In this document: piece by piece, positions 6,479-14,968 of the stretch
How the letters are laid out: each line of letters opens with the position of its first letter
How positions within the stretch are numbered: the stretch's first letter is position 1
Source of the DNA: Sulfurovum sp.
GTDB lineage: Bacteria > Campylobacterota > Campylobacteria > Campylobacterales > Sulfurovaceae
Direction of reading: 5' to 3'
NCBI GenBank assembly: GCA_027029065.1
Contig: JALVGO010000027.1
Span: 1-42,768 of the forward strand
DNA: 42,768 nt
Position numbers and translations under genes: made by a program
Notes under the pieces: model-generated
Told to the model about the DNA's origin: nothing
Databases searched by the model: none
Seen by the model: only the letters and a program-made list of their open reading frames with translations

Positions 6479-8013
6479 TACTTCACCTCCCCTGTTTTAG
6501 TTGCTGAAAGCGGTACTTTGATCATCTCTTTCGCTTCAGCTGTGATTGCTTTTTCATCCATAAATATCAGCATAGCATTGACCGATTTGTTGATCGGATC
6601 AAGTACCGGCTTTGGATAAACCCCAAGCCAGATCACTATAGCGACAAGCGGGATCAGTGACCAGGTCTCTTTTGGTGTCAGGTCTTTGAGTGTCTTATTC
6701 TCTTCTTTGGTAACAGGACCAAAGAAGCTCTTTTTGTAGAGTGAAAGCATATAGACCGCCCCTACAATAATAGATGTTCCCGCAAGGATTGTCATAATAG
6801 GCGATACATCATAGAAGCCAAGAAGTACAAGGAACTCCCCTACAAATCCGATGGTAAGAGGAAGACCTACCGATGCCATCAGCATAATACCGAAGATCAC
6901 TGCATATTTTGGCATAACGGCTGCAAGACCGCCGAATTCGCTCATCAGTTTGGTGTGCCTTCTGTCATAGATAATACCAACGAGCATAAAGAGCGCACCC
7001 GAAACGATTCCGTGTGAGAGCATCTGAAACACAGAACCGCCGATCCCTTCGCTGTTAAGTGCAAAGATACCGAGCATAATGATACCCATGTGGGACACAG
7101 ATGAATAGGCGATAACCTGCTTCATATCCTTTTGTGCGTATGCCACCATTGCGGTATAGATGATCATCACAATAGAGATCACAGCAATCGGTGTAATCAT
7201 CATCACAGAAGCATCCGGGAACATTGGCAGTGAAAATCTTACAAAACCGTAGGTACCCATTTTAAGCAATACCGCCGCCAGAATAACAGAACCGATTGTC
7301 GGTGCTTGACCGTGGGCATACGGCAACCATGTATGGAACGGGAACATCGGTACCTTGATCGCAAAACCAAGGAAGAATGCCGCAAAGAGCCACAACTGAG
7401 TGTTTACCGGCAGAACAAGCGCATACCAGTCTGTAATGGCAAAGCTCCATACCCCTGTAAGGTTATGGTAGACATATGCCACAAACAGCATACCGACAAG
7501 CATTACCAGTGATCCCATAAAGGTATAGAGGAAGAACTTGATCGATGCATAGACACGCAGCGGTCCACCCCACGCACCGATGATATAGAGCATCGGTACC
7601 AAAGAGAGTTCCCAGAAGAGGTAGAATATGATCGCATCAAGTGCCACAAAGACACCGACCATTGTCATCTCAAGGAAAAGAAGAGTAATGATCATGTTTT
7701 TTACATTCTCTGTAATACTCATACTCATCATCCCTATAAGGGTCATCAGTGTCGCCATAATGATGATGAAGAGTGAAATACCGTCAACACCAAGATAATA
7801 GTTGACACCGAAATCCGGGATCAGGGGGATCATCTCGACAAACTGCATACCCGCATTTGAGGTATCAAAACTGAACCACAGCCAGAGGGAGAGAAGAAAC
7901 TCGATCGCCGCAACGGTGATTCCGTACGCTCTTGCACTCTTTTTGTCTACTACAAATCCAAGCAATCCTGCGATTGCCGGGAAAAATACCAATACACTTA
8001 AAATATTATCCAT
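6478..8013 (-). CDS. nuoM: NADH-quinone oxidoreductase subunit M
   Basis: This is the second antiporter-like subunit of complex I (511 residues, about 14 membrane helices). The essential glutamate lies in IIFYLFWELSLVPMLYIIG. The central lysine lies in AIKVPMFPFHTWLPYAHGQA and the distal lysine in AQKDMKQVIAYSSVSHMGII. The C-terminus is a short cytoplasmic tail. The gene is co-directional with nuoL (10-nt gap) and nuoN (1-nt overlap). Confidence 0.95.
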   Translation of the reverse strand: MDNILSVLVFFPAIAGLLGFVVDKKSARAYGITVAAIEFLLSLWLWFSFDTSNAGMQFVEMIPLIPDFGVNYYLGVDGISLFIIIMATLMTLIGMMSMSITENVKNMIITLLFLEMTMVGVFVALDAIIFYLFWELSLVPMLYIIGAWGGPLRVYASIKFFLYTFMGSLVMLVGMLFVAYVYHNLTGVWSFAITDWYALVLPVNTQLWLFAAFFLGFAIKVPMFPFHTWLPYAHGQAPTIGSVILAAVLLKMGTYGFVRFSLPMFPDASVMMITPIAVISIVMIIYTAMVAYAQKDMKQVIAYSSVSHMGIIMLGIFALNSEGIGGSVFQMLSHGIVSGALFMLVGIIYDRRHTKLMSEFGGLAAVMPKYAVIFGIMLMASVGLPLTIGFVGEFLVLLGFYDVSPIMTILAGTSIIVGAVYMLSLYKKSFFGPVTKEENKTLKDLTPKETWSLIPLVAIVIWLGVYPKPVLDPINKSVNAMLIFMDEKAITAEAKEMIKVPLSATKTGEVK

Positions 8014-8023
8014 TTAGCTCTCC

Positions 8024-9922
8024 TTAACCTATCACCGCTGCTGATACAGCCGCGACAACCAATAGTAACACGGCACCTACAGCCATCCAGTTCAGATAGT
8101 TCGAAAGGTTACCAGTCTGCATTTTTCTTGAACCGTCACCGGTCTTGTAGAGGAATTTCGCAATGCCGTCAACCGTTGCATCGACAATTTTCATATCGAC
8201 ACTGTTCCACATCTTGTCAGAGATCATGGCATACGGTTTGGAGATAAACTCCTCATAAAGATTCGGAATATAGTACTGGTTCGCAAGCAGTTTGTAGTAC
8301 CAGCTTGACTCAACAGCCTCATCCCGCTTCAGACCCTTATAGTATTTTTTGAATGCCAGTGCAATACCGCCTACAGCGAATACCAGAACGACAATTCCAA
8401 GCAGCCATGCAATGTGATGCGTATGCTCGCTCATATGGTATTCCGGTAGCAGTGCTGTTACAAAATGCTCAAAGGAGTCTTTAAAGAATCCGGCTATAAC
8501 AGCAAGAATTGCAAGCGGAGACATCGCAATAAGGACATACTTGTACATCTCATGCGGATGGATACCATACTGCTTGTAACGCTCATCACCTTCAAATGTC
8601 AGGAATACCTGTCTGAAGCTGTAGAAAGCGGTCATTCCGGCAGTGACAACAAGGATAAGCCACAGCACCAATGTACCTTCATTCCATGCTGTTTCTATAA
8701 TTGCATCTTTCGAGAAGTATCCGGCGAAGAACGGGATACCTGCCAGTGCAAGAGAAGCCAGTCCCATATAGATGTAGGTCCACTTCATCGTTTTCTTCAA
8801 GCCACCCATCTTAAAGATGTCAAGCTCATCATGCATAGCATGCATGACGTTACCAGCACCGAGGAAGAGCAGTGCTTTGAAGAATGCATGTGCAGCAAGG
8901 TGGAAGAGTGCGATCCAGTATGCACCCAGACCCGCAGCAGCGAACATATATCCAAGCTGTGAGAGTGTCGAGAAAGCGATGATACGCTTCAGGTCTCTGT
9001 TGACAAGTGCCATGGAAGCAGCGAAGAATGCCACAAAGGTACCCAGAGATGCAATAAAGTAGCTTACTTCCGGTGTCATGGAGAAGAGCGGATTGGCACG
9101 GATAACAAGGAATACACCAGCCGTTACCATGGTTGCCGCGTGGATCAGTGCCGATACAGGCGTAGGGCCTTCCATCGCATCGGTCAACCATGTATGAAGC
9201 GGGAACTGTGCCGATTTACCCATAGCTCCGATAAAGAGGAAGATAGCCGCTGCATTGAGAATGCTGCCGCTCAGGTGCGGCAGTGCTGCAAAGACTTCAT
9301 CGTACTGAAGTGATCCGACATTCCAGTAGAGGATGAAAAGCCCGACAAGCATCCCAAGGTCTGCAATACGGTTCATGATAAACGCTTCATTGGCAGCCCA
9401 TGAAGGTGAAATAGACGGATTTTCCTCTCTTGAAACATCCTCTTTGTGATACCAGAAACCGATCAGCAGCCATGAACAGACACCAACCCCTTCCCAACCG
9501 ATGAAGAGTCCGGCAAAGTTGTCTGACATGACAAGTACCATCATAGAGAAGACAAACGCCGACAGATAGGAGAAGAATCGGTTGAAACTCTTGTCATGGT
9601 CCATATATCCGTTGGAGTAGATGTGTACAACAGTTGAAACCAGTGTTACAACAGACATCATCGTTACAGAGACCTGATCGACCACAAAACCAAACGGAAT
9701 ATGCAGGTCACCTGCGCTGATCCAGTCCATCATGGTTACATGGATCGCATTGCCTGTTGTATAGACGTAAGATGCCAGCATCAGTGATGCAACCAGAGAG
9801 ATTCCAAGCAGTACCGATGCAACAACACCAACAAACTGCTTTTTGGGACTCATCCCAAACAGTGCCGCAAAGAGTGAACTCACAAGCGGAGCAAATAGTG
9901 CTATGTATACCAAATTTTCCAT
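8024..9922 (-). CDS. nuoL: NADH-quinone oxidoreductase subunit L
   Basis: This is the distal antiporter-like subunit (632 residues). The proton-channel motifs are present: LFIGWEGVGVCSWLLIGFWY, then SAQFPLHTWLTDAMEGPTPV, then VNRDLKRIIAFSTLSQLGYM. The last 150 residues run through the long amphipathic piston-like helix and end in a final membrane helix (LNWMAVGAVLLLVVAAVSAA). Length is usual for the family. Confidence 0.95.
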   Translation of the reverse strand: MENLVYIALFAPLVSSLFAALFGMSPKKQFVGVVASVLLGISLVASLMLASYVYTTGNAIHVTMMDWISAGDLHIPFGFVVDQVSVTMMSVVTLVSTVVHIYSNGYMDHDKSFNRFFSYLSAFVFSMMVLVMSDNFAGLFIGWEGVGVCSWLLIGFWYHKEDVSREENPSISPSWAANEAFIMNRIADLGMLVGLFILYWNVGSLQYDEVFAALPHLSGSILNAAAIFLFIGAMGKSAQFPLHTWLTDAMEGPTPVSALIHAATMVTAGVFLVIRANPLFSMTPEVSYFIASLGTFVAFFAASMALVNRDLKRIIAFSTLSQLGYMFAAAGLGAYWIALFHLAAHAFFKALLFLGAGNVMHAMHDELDIFKMGGLKKTMKWTYIYMGLASLALAGIPFFAGYFSKDAIIETAWNEGTLVLWLILVVTAGMTAFYSFRQVFLTFEGDERYKQYGIHPHEMYKYVLIAMSPLAILAVIAGFFKDSFEHFVTALLPEYHMSEHTHHIAWLLGIVVLVFAVGGIALAFKKYYKGLKRDEAVESSWYYKLLANQYYIPNLYEEFISKPYAMISDKMWNSVDMKIVDATVDGIAKFLYKTGDGSRKMQTGNLSNYLNWMAVGAVLLLVVAAVSAAVIG

Positions 9923-9924
9923 CT

Positions 9925-10227
9925 TTACCCCCTCATGCTTGCAAGATCATCAAGATCAAGACTGCCATGTTTTTTGTACAGTACGATCAGAATACCCAGT
10001 CCGACAGCTACTTCACTCGCTGCGATTGCAATAATGAAGAATGCAAACATCTGACCGGTCAGATCATGGTAAAAGTGTGAGATCGCCGCAAAAGCAATAT
10101 TGACCGCATTGAGCATCACTTCCGTCGCGAAGAAGAGCATCAGCAGGTTACGTCTTCTCAGAACACCCATCAGTCCGATTGAGAAGAGGATCGCCGATAC
10201 GATCAGGTAGTGTGAAAGACCTATCAT
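9925..10227 (-). CDS. nuoK: NADH-quinone oxidoreductase subunit K
   Basis: This 100-residue protein with three membrane helices forms part of the proton path. The two key acidic residues are present in FATEVMLNAVNI and IAASEVAVGLGILI. Its start overlaps the nuoJ stop by 4 nt (ATGA). Confidence 0.95.
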   Translation of the reverse strand: MIGLSHYLIVSAILFSIGLMGVLRRRNLLMLFFATEVMLNAVNIAFAAISHFYHDLTGQMFAFFIIAIAASEVAVGLGILIVLYKKHGSLDLDDLASMRG

Positions 10228-10796
10228 TTTGCATCCTTTTGTATCAGTATTTCATCTTCAGCGTCAACACTTGTATCTTTTGTGAGACTCTGATCCATTT
10301 TTTTACCCGCAAGAATAATCCCTGCGATCATCGCAACCAGCAGCATAACCGCCGCAACTTCAAAAGGCACTAGGTATTTGGTAAAGAGTACGATACCGAC
10401 ATCCTGTGCATTTCCTACACCGTCATGAATTGGATAGAGTGCCTGGATCGCTTCCGAATGGATCGGTGCCGCGAACATCAAAACAAGTACCAGCGCACTG
10501 AGTCCGCCCAGCAGAAAGATCAGCGAAGCAGGTGTATTCTTCTCTTTAATATCACGCGTCGCATCAAAGAACATCATGGCAAACGAGTAGAGTGCCATAA
10601 CGGCACCGACATACACGATCAACTGCACAACACCCAGGAAGTCAGCCCCGAGAATAAAGAAAAATCCTGAGATAAGTACCATGCCTGATGCCAGTGAGGT
10701 CATCGCATAAAGTACATTCTTACTCATCACTGTGATGAGGAAAAGGACGATCGTCAGCGCCGAAAAAAGGTAAAAGGCTATCATTTCATACATCAT
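10224..10796 (-). CDS. nuoJ: NADH-quinone oxidoreductase subunit J
   Basis: This 190-residue membrane subunit has five helices. The pi-bulge helix region reads LIVYVGAVMALYSFAMMFFD, the typical NuoJ signature (Y-x-G-A-x-x-x-L-F/Y). The long charged C-terminal tail (DQSLTKDTSVDAEDEI) follows the last helix and is probably cytoplasmic. Confidence 0.93.
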   Translation of the reverse strand: MMYEMIAFYLFSALTIVLFLITVMSKNVLYAMTSLASGMVLISGFFFILGADFLGVVQLIVYVGAVMALYSFAMMFFDATRDIKEKNTPASLIFLLGGLSALVLVLMFAAPIHSEAIQALYPIHDGVGNAQDVGIVLFTKYLVPFEVAAVMLLVAMIAGIILAGKKMDQSLTKDTSVDAEDEILIQKDAK

Positions 10797-10803
10797 TGTC
10801 TCC

Positions 10804-11427
10804 TTAGTACGCTAACGGCGTTTTCTTGATATTCTCATCCGCATTAGGTGTTACGGCACCAAAGCCGTCATACTCCTGCTGCAGGTTGAGTTTGTCAATT
10901 GGTGTAAGCATGTCTTCAAAGAGCGAGAAGCTGGCTCTCTGCTCAGAAGCTGTTTCATATCTCGGTCCGTGTACGATCGCCAGCTCAGGGCACACTTCAG
11001 CACAGTATCCGCAGAAGATACAACGACCGAAGTTGATGGTATATTCACTGACCTCTTTCCGCTGATTCTCATCATAGCGAGTATCCATGGTAATACAGTT
11101 GGAGATACAGATCTTTTCACATAGCCCGCAGCCGATACATCTGTAGTGTCCGCTCTCAAGCAGTCTCAACATCTCATGGATCGCTCTGTAGCGTGGAGAG
11201 ATAGGCAGCTTTTCAAACGGATACTTTACTGTATGCATCTGTCCTCTGAAAAGTGCGTTGATCATCTCTCTCATGGTTACCCAGAGACCGACAAAAAGCT
11301 CCGTTTTAAATGTTCTTCTGACAACCTGGCGGAATTTTCCCATACCCGTTTGGGGGGTATGTTCCAGATCCAGCATTCTGTAGTTCTGCTGACCGACATT
11401 TCTGTTTTTAAATTGTTCTAAACCCAT
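10804..11427 (-). CDS. nuoI: NADH-quinone oxidoreductase subunit I (2x[4Fe-4S] ferredoxin)
   Basis: NuoI carries clusters N6a and N6b, which pass electrons towards NuoB. Two ferredoxin motifs are visible in the middle of the 207-residue protein: CIGCGLCEKICISNCI and CIFCGYCAEVCPELAI. In the first motif the usual Pro after the last Cys of the quartet is missing. The N-terminal 80 residues form the amphipathic helical region that docks on the membrane arm. The C-terminus is extended by about 60 residues. Confidence 0.93.
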   Translation of the reverse strand: MGLEQFKNRNVGQQNYRMLDLEHTPQTGMGKFRQVVRRTFKTELFVGLWVTMREMINALFRGQMHTVKYPFEKLPISPRYRAIHEMLRLLESGHYRCIGCGLCEKICISNCITMDTRYDENQRKEVSEYTINFGRCIFCGYCAEVCPELAIVHGPRYETASEQRASFSLFEDMLTPIDKLNLQQEYDGFGAVTPNADENIKKTPLAY

Positions 11428-11436
11428 ATCTACTCC

Positions 11437-12489
11437 TTATACCATCATCACGATACCGGTAATGACCACATTGATCACCGCGATCGGCATCAACACCTTC
11501 CAGCACAGCCACATAAGCTGATCCGGTCTTACATGAGGCCATGCAGCCCTGATCCAAAGCATCAGGAAGAAGAAGAATCCGACTTTCAGGATGATTGTCA
11601 GCCATCCGATACCCTCTTCACTGTATCCACCCAAAAATACGATTGCCGCAATGATCGAAATGGTGATCATATTCGCATATTCACCGATAAAGAACATACC
11701 CCATCTCATTCCCGAATACTCAGTTGCATACCCGGAGACAACCTCTGCTTCATGCTCAAGAAGGTCAAACGGCGTTCTGTTCGTCTCTGCAAAACCTGCA
11801 ATCAGGAACAGGATGAACGCAACCGGCTGCTGCCAGATGAGCCAGTGGCTTATCCCGCCTGCCTGCGCTTCGTTAAAGTCTACAAATGAAAGTGATCCCA
11901 CAAGCATGATTGGTGCAAGAATGGAAAGCCCGGTTACCACTTCATAAGAGAGGAACTGTACTGCCGTACGTGCCGCACCGATGATCCCCCATTTGTTTGC
12001 CTGCGCCATACCGGCAAGCAGCGGTCCGTAGAGACCGGCTGCCATCATACCAAGGACAAAGAGAATACCGATGTTCAGGTCTGCAGCAATCGAAGGAACG
12101 AAAGTGCCGCCAAGTACCGGTATCCATTCAGGGATCGTAAAGTCAGGGAACACAGGGACTGCCGCCAATGCGATAAAGGCGGTAGCCGCTGTAATGATCG
12201 GTGCAACCATAAAGATCAGTCTGTTTGCATTCTGCGGTACGATATCCTCTTTGGTAAAGAGTTTGATACCGTCTGCAATCAGCTGCAGAAGTCCATAGGG
12301 ACCTACATGCATAGGTCCAAGCCTTCTTTGCATAAAGGCAAGGACTTTCCTTTCAATAAACGTACCAAATCCTGCAATGGCGGAGATCACTGCCAGGATG
12401 ATGATCGCCTTGATCCATACACCTGCAGCAGTGACTTCAGGCAAATGCTGTACGAATGTTTCCACGTTTGTATAAGTTACCACTTCCAT
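11437..12489 (-). CDS. nuoH: NADH-quinone oxidoreductase subunit H
   Basis: NuoH lines the quinone chamber at the junction of the two arms. The 350-residue, eight-helix protein has FIERKVLAFMQRRLGP, GLLQLIADGIKLFTKEDIVP and RTPFDLLEHEAEVVSGYATE, all diagnostic. The last usually reads RTPFDLPEAEAELVAG, so it is slightly divergent. The start at 12489 follows the nuoG2 stop region directly (2-nt offset). Confidence 0.94.
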   Translation of the reverse strand: MEVVTYTNVETFVQHLPEVTAAGVWIKAIIILAVISAIAGFGTFIERKVLAFMQRRLGPMHVGPYGLLQLIADGIKLFTKEDIVPQNANRLIFMVAPIITAATAFIALAAVPVFPDFTIPEWIPVLGGTFVPSIAADLNIGILFVLGMMAAGLYGPLLAGMAQANKWGIIGAARTAVQFLSYEVVTGLSILAPIMLVGSLSFVDFNEAQAGGISHWLIWQQPVAFILFLIAGFAETNRTPFDLLEHEAEVVSGYATEYSGMRWGMFFIGEYANMITISIIAAIVFLGGYSEEGIGWLTIILKVGFFFFLMLWIRAAWPHVRPDQLMWLCWKVLMPIAVINVVITGIVMMV

Positions 12490-12490
12490 C

Positions 12491-14968
12491 TTACACCTTT
12501 CTCATAGTTACTTTTCTGTATCTGGCGTTACCAAAGAGTCCATATACATCTTCTGCACTCTTGAAGTCTGCCAATGCCGTGATGTCACCTTCCATGCGGT
12601 CATCTGCGATCACATCGACAACAATAGTTCTGCTGCCAAAATCAATCTCGACACGTGATCCGAGCTGTTCCGCTTTTGCAGGGCTGGCATAGAGCCCGAA
12701 TGACTCAAAAATCTCATGGGCTTTGTCACTAAAGTCATTGAACTGTCTTTGCGGGTTGCATCGATAGACGATCTCTCCTTCAAGCACGCACTTCTCATCA
12801 ATCGGTTCAACTGAAAGTGTTTCGGCATCACATGCAATATTGTTGAGTGCATAGCCTCTGTTTTCGGTACCGTCATTGAGATAGCCGTTTGGAAGGTCAT
12901 CAAACGCTCTGCTTTCAAATCCTTTCTCCACAGGAAGTGACTTTGTCCAGTCAACGGTCAGCTCCGGTGCACCCACGAGGGCTTTCATCAGATCATTGAG
13001 CTCATACCCGTTATACTCCAGTGCCGCATTGGTAGGCGTAACACGCTTGTGCATATTGGTCAGGGTACCTTCCTGCTGGTTCATCGCAGGCATATCAAGA
13101 TCTCCCTCTCCAAGTGCAGAGAGTTTGAAGTCTCCGTTTTCGTTATAGCCTACCGTATATCCTGTCGCTTCATCATCAAGATCACAAATCAGCGCAACAC
13201 CCAGAGAGTTTGTCTTTGGCGGGATCATCGCCACACGAATCGGTGTTGTCTGCTCAATGAGGACAATCAGTTTTGCAATGTTCTCCGCTCTTTCGTGGAA
13301 GTAGAGATCTTCACCGACGATCATCGAGAAGGACTCTTTCTTCTTCATCATCTTTTCAAATGCGGCATCGAACGCATCACTCTCTTTTCCAAGCAGTTCA
13401 ACCAGACCGTTCTTTTCAACCGTAACCTCTTTTTCGACCATCTCAGGCACTTTTTTGGTTACCTCTTTCTCTTCGCCGGTCTCTTCGTCAATGACTGTTT
13501 CGGTAACATCTTTCATTACCTTCTCTTTGACAGTCTTTGTTGTTGTACTCTTAAAGCTCTCAAGGTAGGACTTCACATCTTCAGGCAGTTTCTCTTTCTC
13601 TGCAAAGAGATCGAGTACGAGGTAGAGTGCTGCCTCTTCAAGTCCTGCTTTGTGTGTAAAGAGTTCAACATTCTTTCCGAATGTCGGAACAAGGTTATCT
13701 CCTACCGGATGGAAGTAGAGCCCTGCCCCTTTGTTCATCTTCTGTACATTGTTGAACGCATAGCGTGCATTGGGGTTGTCGTTACGCAGTGCCGCACCGA
13801 CACTTATGACAAAGTCTGTCGCCATCACCTCTTTGAAGTCGTAGCTGTAGAGAGACTGTCCGGAGGCTTTGCTGTATGCTGCAAGGAACTTCTGGAATGC
13901 TCTTGCATCCTGGTTGACCAGCTTGACACCGAGCTTCTCTTTGAGTGTCTGAAGCATCAGCGCCTCTTCATTGGTAATGACAGAGTTGAAGCGGATCGTT
14001 TCTGCTTTTTTCAATGCTTCTACCGCTGCATTGAATGCTGTTTCATCTTTCCCTTCCACTCTGTTTTCAAAATCATACCCGTAACGTCCTGCACCACACA
14101 AAGAGACATAGTTCCACTCATTGGTAACACGGTAGATCTTCTCGCTTCTGTCAGATACAGATGTATGTTTCTTCTCATAGTAGATCTGACATCCTGAGCT
14201 ACAGTGTGCACAGGTTGCCGGCACACGCTCAAGCTCCCATGCATTGGAAGTGTAGACAAAATCACGTCCTGTCAGCGCACCTACCGGACAGACAGCGGTA
14301 CATTCACCACAGTCGGAACAGTCAGTAAAGTCGGTACCGTTGCTTGGCGCGATGATCGACTTCTGCAGCTTGTTCCACATCGCATAGGCATCTTTGGGCA
14401 TCGTCTCTTTGTAGGATTTATCCAGTGCTTCTCCGCCACGCTTCGTTGTCGAGATCGCAGCATCACCGATCATATCTTTACAGACAGTTGTACAGCGTTC
14501 ACAGACAATACAGAGTCCCGCATCATAATGCAGTACGGAACTCCAGTTCTTCACTTCACGCTTGGTATCAGGAATTGCGTATGACTGAGCATCGACAGCA
14601 AGTTCCAGTGTATAGTTTTGCAGTTCACACTCACCACTTTTGTCACATACACCACACTGAAGCGGGTGGTTGACATCGTATACTTCCATGATCGCACGGC
14701 GTTCAGCAAGGATGTTCGGAGTATCGACTGTAATCTCCATCCCCTCTTTGACCTTTGCATTACAGGCGTAAACCTGTTTTCCGTCCGCTTCAACAAGACA
14801 GAGACGGCAGGCCAGTGTCGGGCTGCATCGTGTCAGATAACAGATCGCCGGTATGAAAACATCATTCGCACGTGCGGCATTAAGGATATATTCACCCTCT
14901 TTTGCCTCATATGTCTTACCGTCAATGGTGATGGTAACCATATTCTCTACTGTTTTTACTTCACTCAT
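12491..14968 (-). CDS. nuoG: NuoG paralogue 2 with extra ferredoxin-type clusters
   Basis: This is the large iron-sulfur subunit of the complex I peripheral arm (825 residues). The N-terminal 2Fe-2S domain is followed by the His-ligated cluster motif HPLQCGVCDKSGEC. Two full C-x2-C-x2-C-x3-C motifs follow (CIVCERCTTVC and CSDCGECTAVC), and then the N7-type motif CAHCSSGC with a distal Cys in LCGAG. The molybdopterin-oxidoreductase-like body is catalytically inert in the family. Around residues 465-515 there is a charged repetitive insertion rich in K/E/T (KTVKEKVMKDVTET and so on) absent from the neighbouring paralogue. The first 8 nt overlap the end of nuoG1 (ATGAGTGA). Campylobacterota with two NuoG copies are known to me; division of labour between them is not. 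Confidence 0.92.
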   Translation of the reverse strand: MSEVKTVENMVTITIDGKTYEAKEGEYILNAARANDVFIPAICYLTRCSPTLACRLCLVEADGKQVYACNAKVKEGMEITVDTPNILAERRAIMEVYDVNHPLQCGVCDKSGECELQNYTLELAVDAQSYAIPDTKREVKNWSSVLHYDAGLCIVCERCTTVCKDMIGDAAISTTKRGGEALDKSYKETMPKDAYAMWNKLQKSIIAPSNGTDFTDCSDCGECTAVCPVGALTGRDFVYTSNAWELERVPATCAHCSSGCQIYYEKKHTSVSDRSEKIYRVTNEWNYVSLCGAGRYGYDFENRVEGKDETAFNAAVEALKKAETIRFNSVITNEEALMLQTLKEKLGVKLVNQDARAFQKFLAAYSKASGQSLYSYDFKEVMATDFVISVGAALRNDNPNARYAFNNVQKMNKGAGLYFHPVGDNLVPTFGKNVELFTHKAGLEEAALYLVLDLFAEKEKLPEDVKSYLESFKSTTTKTVKEKVMKDVTETVIDEETGEEKEVTKKVPEMVEKEVTVEKNGLVELLGKESDAFDAAFEKMMKKKESFSMIVGEDLYFHERAENIAKLIVLIEQTTPIRVAMIPPKTNSLGVALICDLDDEATGYTVGYNENGDFKLSALGEGDLDMPAMNQQEGTLTNMHKRVTPTNAALEYNGYELNDLMKALVGAPELTVDWTKSLPVEKGFESRAFDDLPNGYLNDGTENRGYALNNIACDAETLSVEPIDEKCVLEGEIVYRCNPQRQFNDFSDKAHEIFESFGLYASPAKAEQLGSRVEIDFGSRTIVVDVIADDRMEGDITALADFKSAEDVYGLFGNARYRKVTMRKV

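Noticed and set aside
13049..14197. 382-residue plus-strand frame
   Set aside because: Antisense to nuoG2, Cys/Phe-rich and without family signals; a shadow of codon bias in the real gene.
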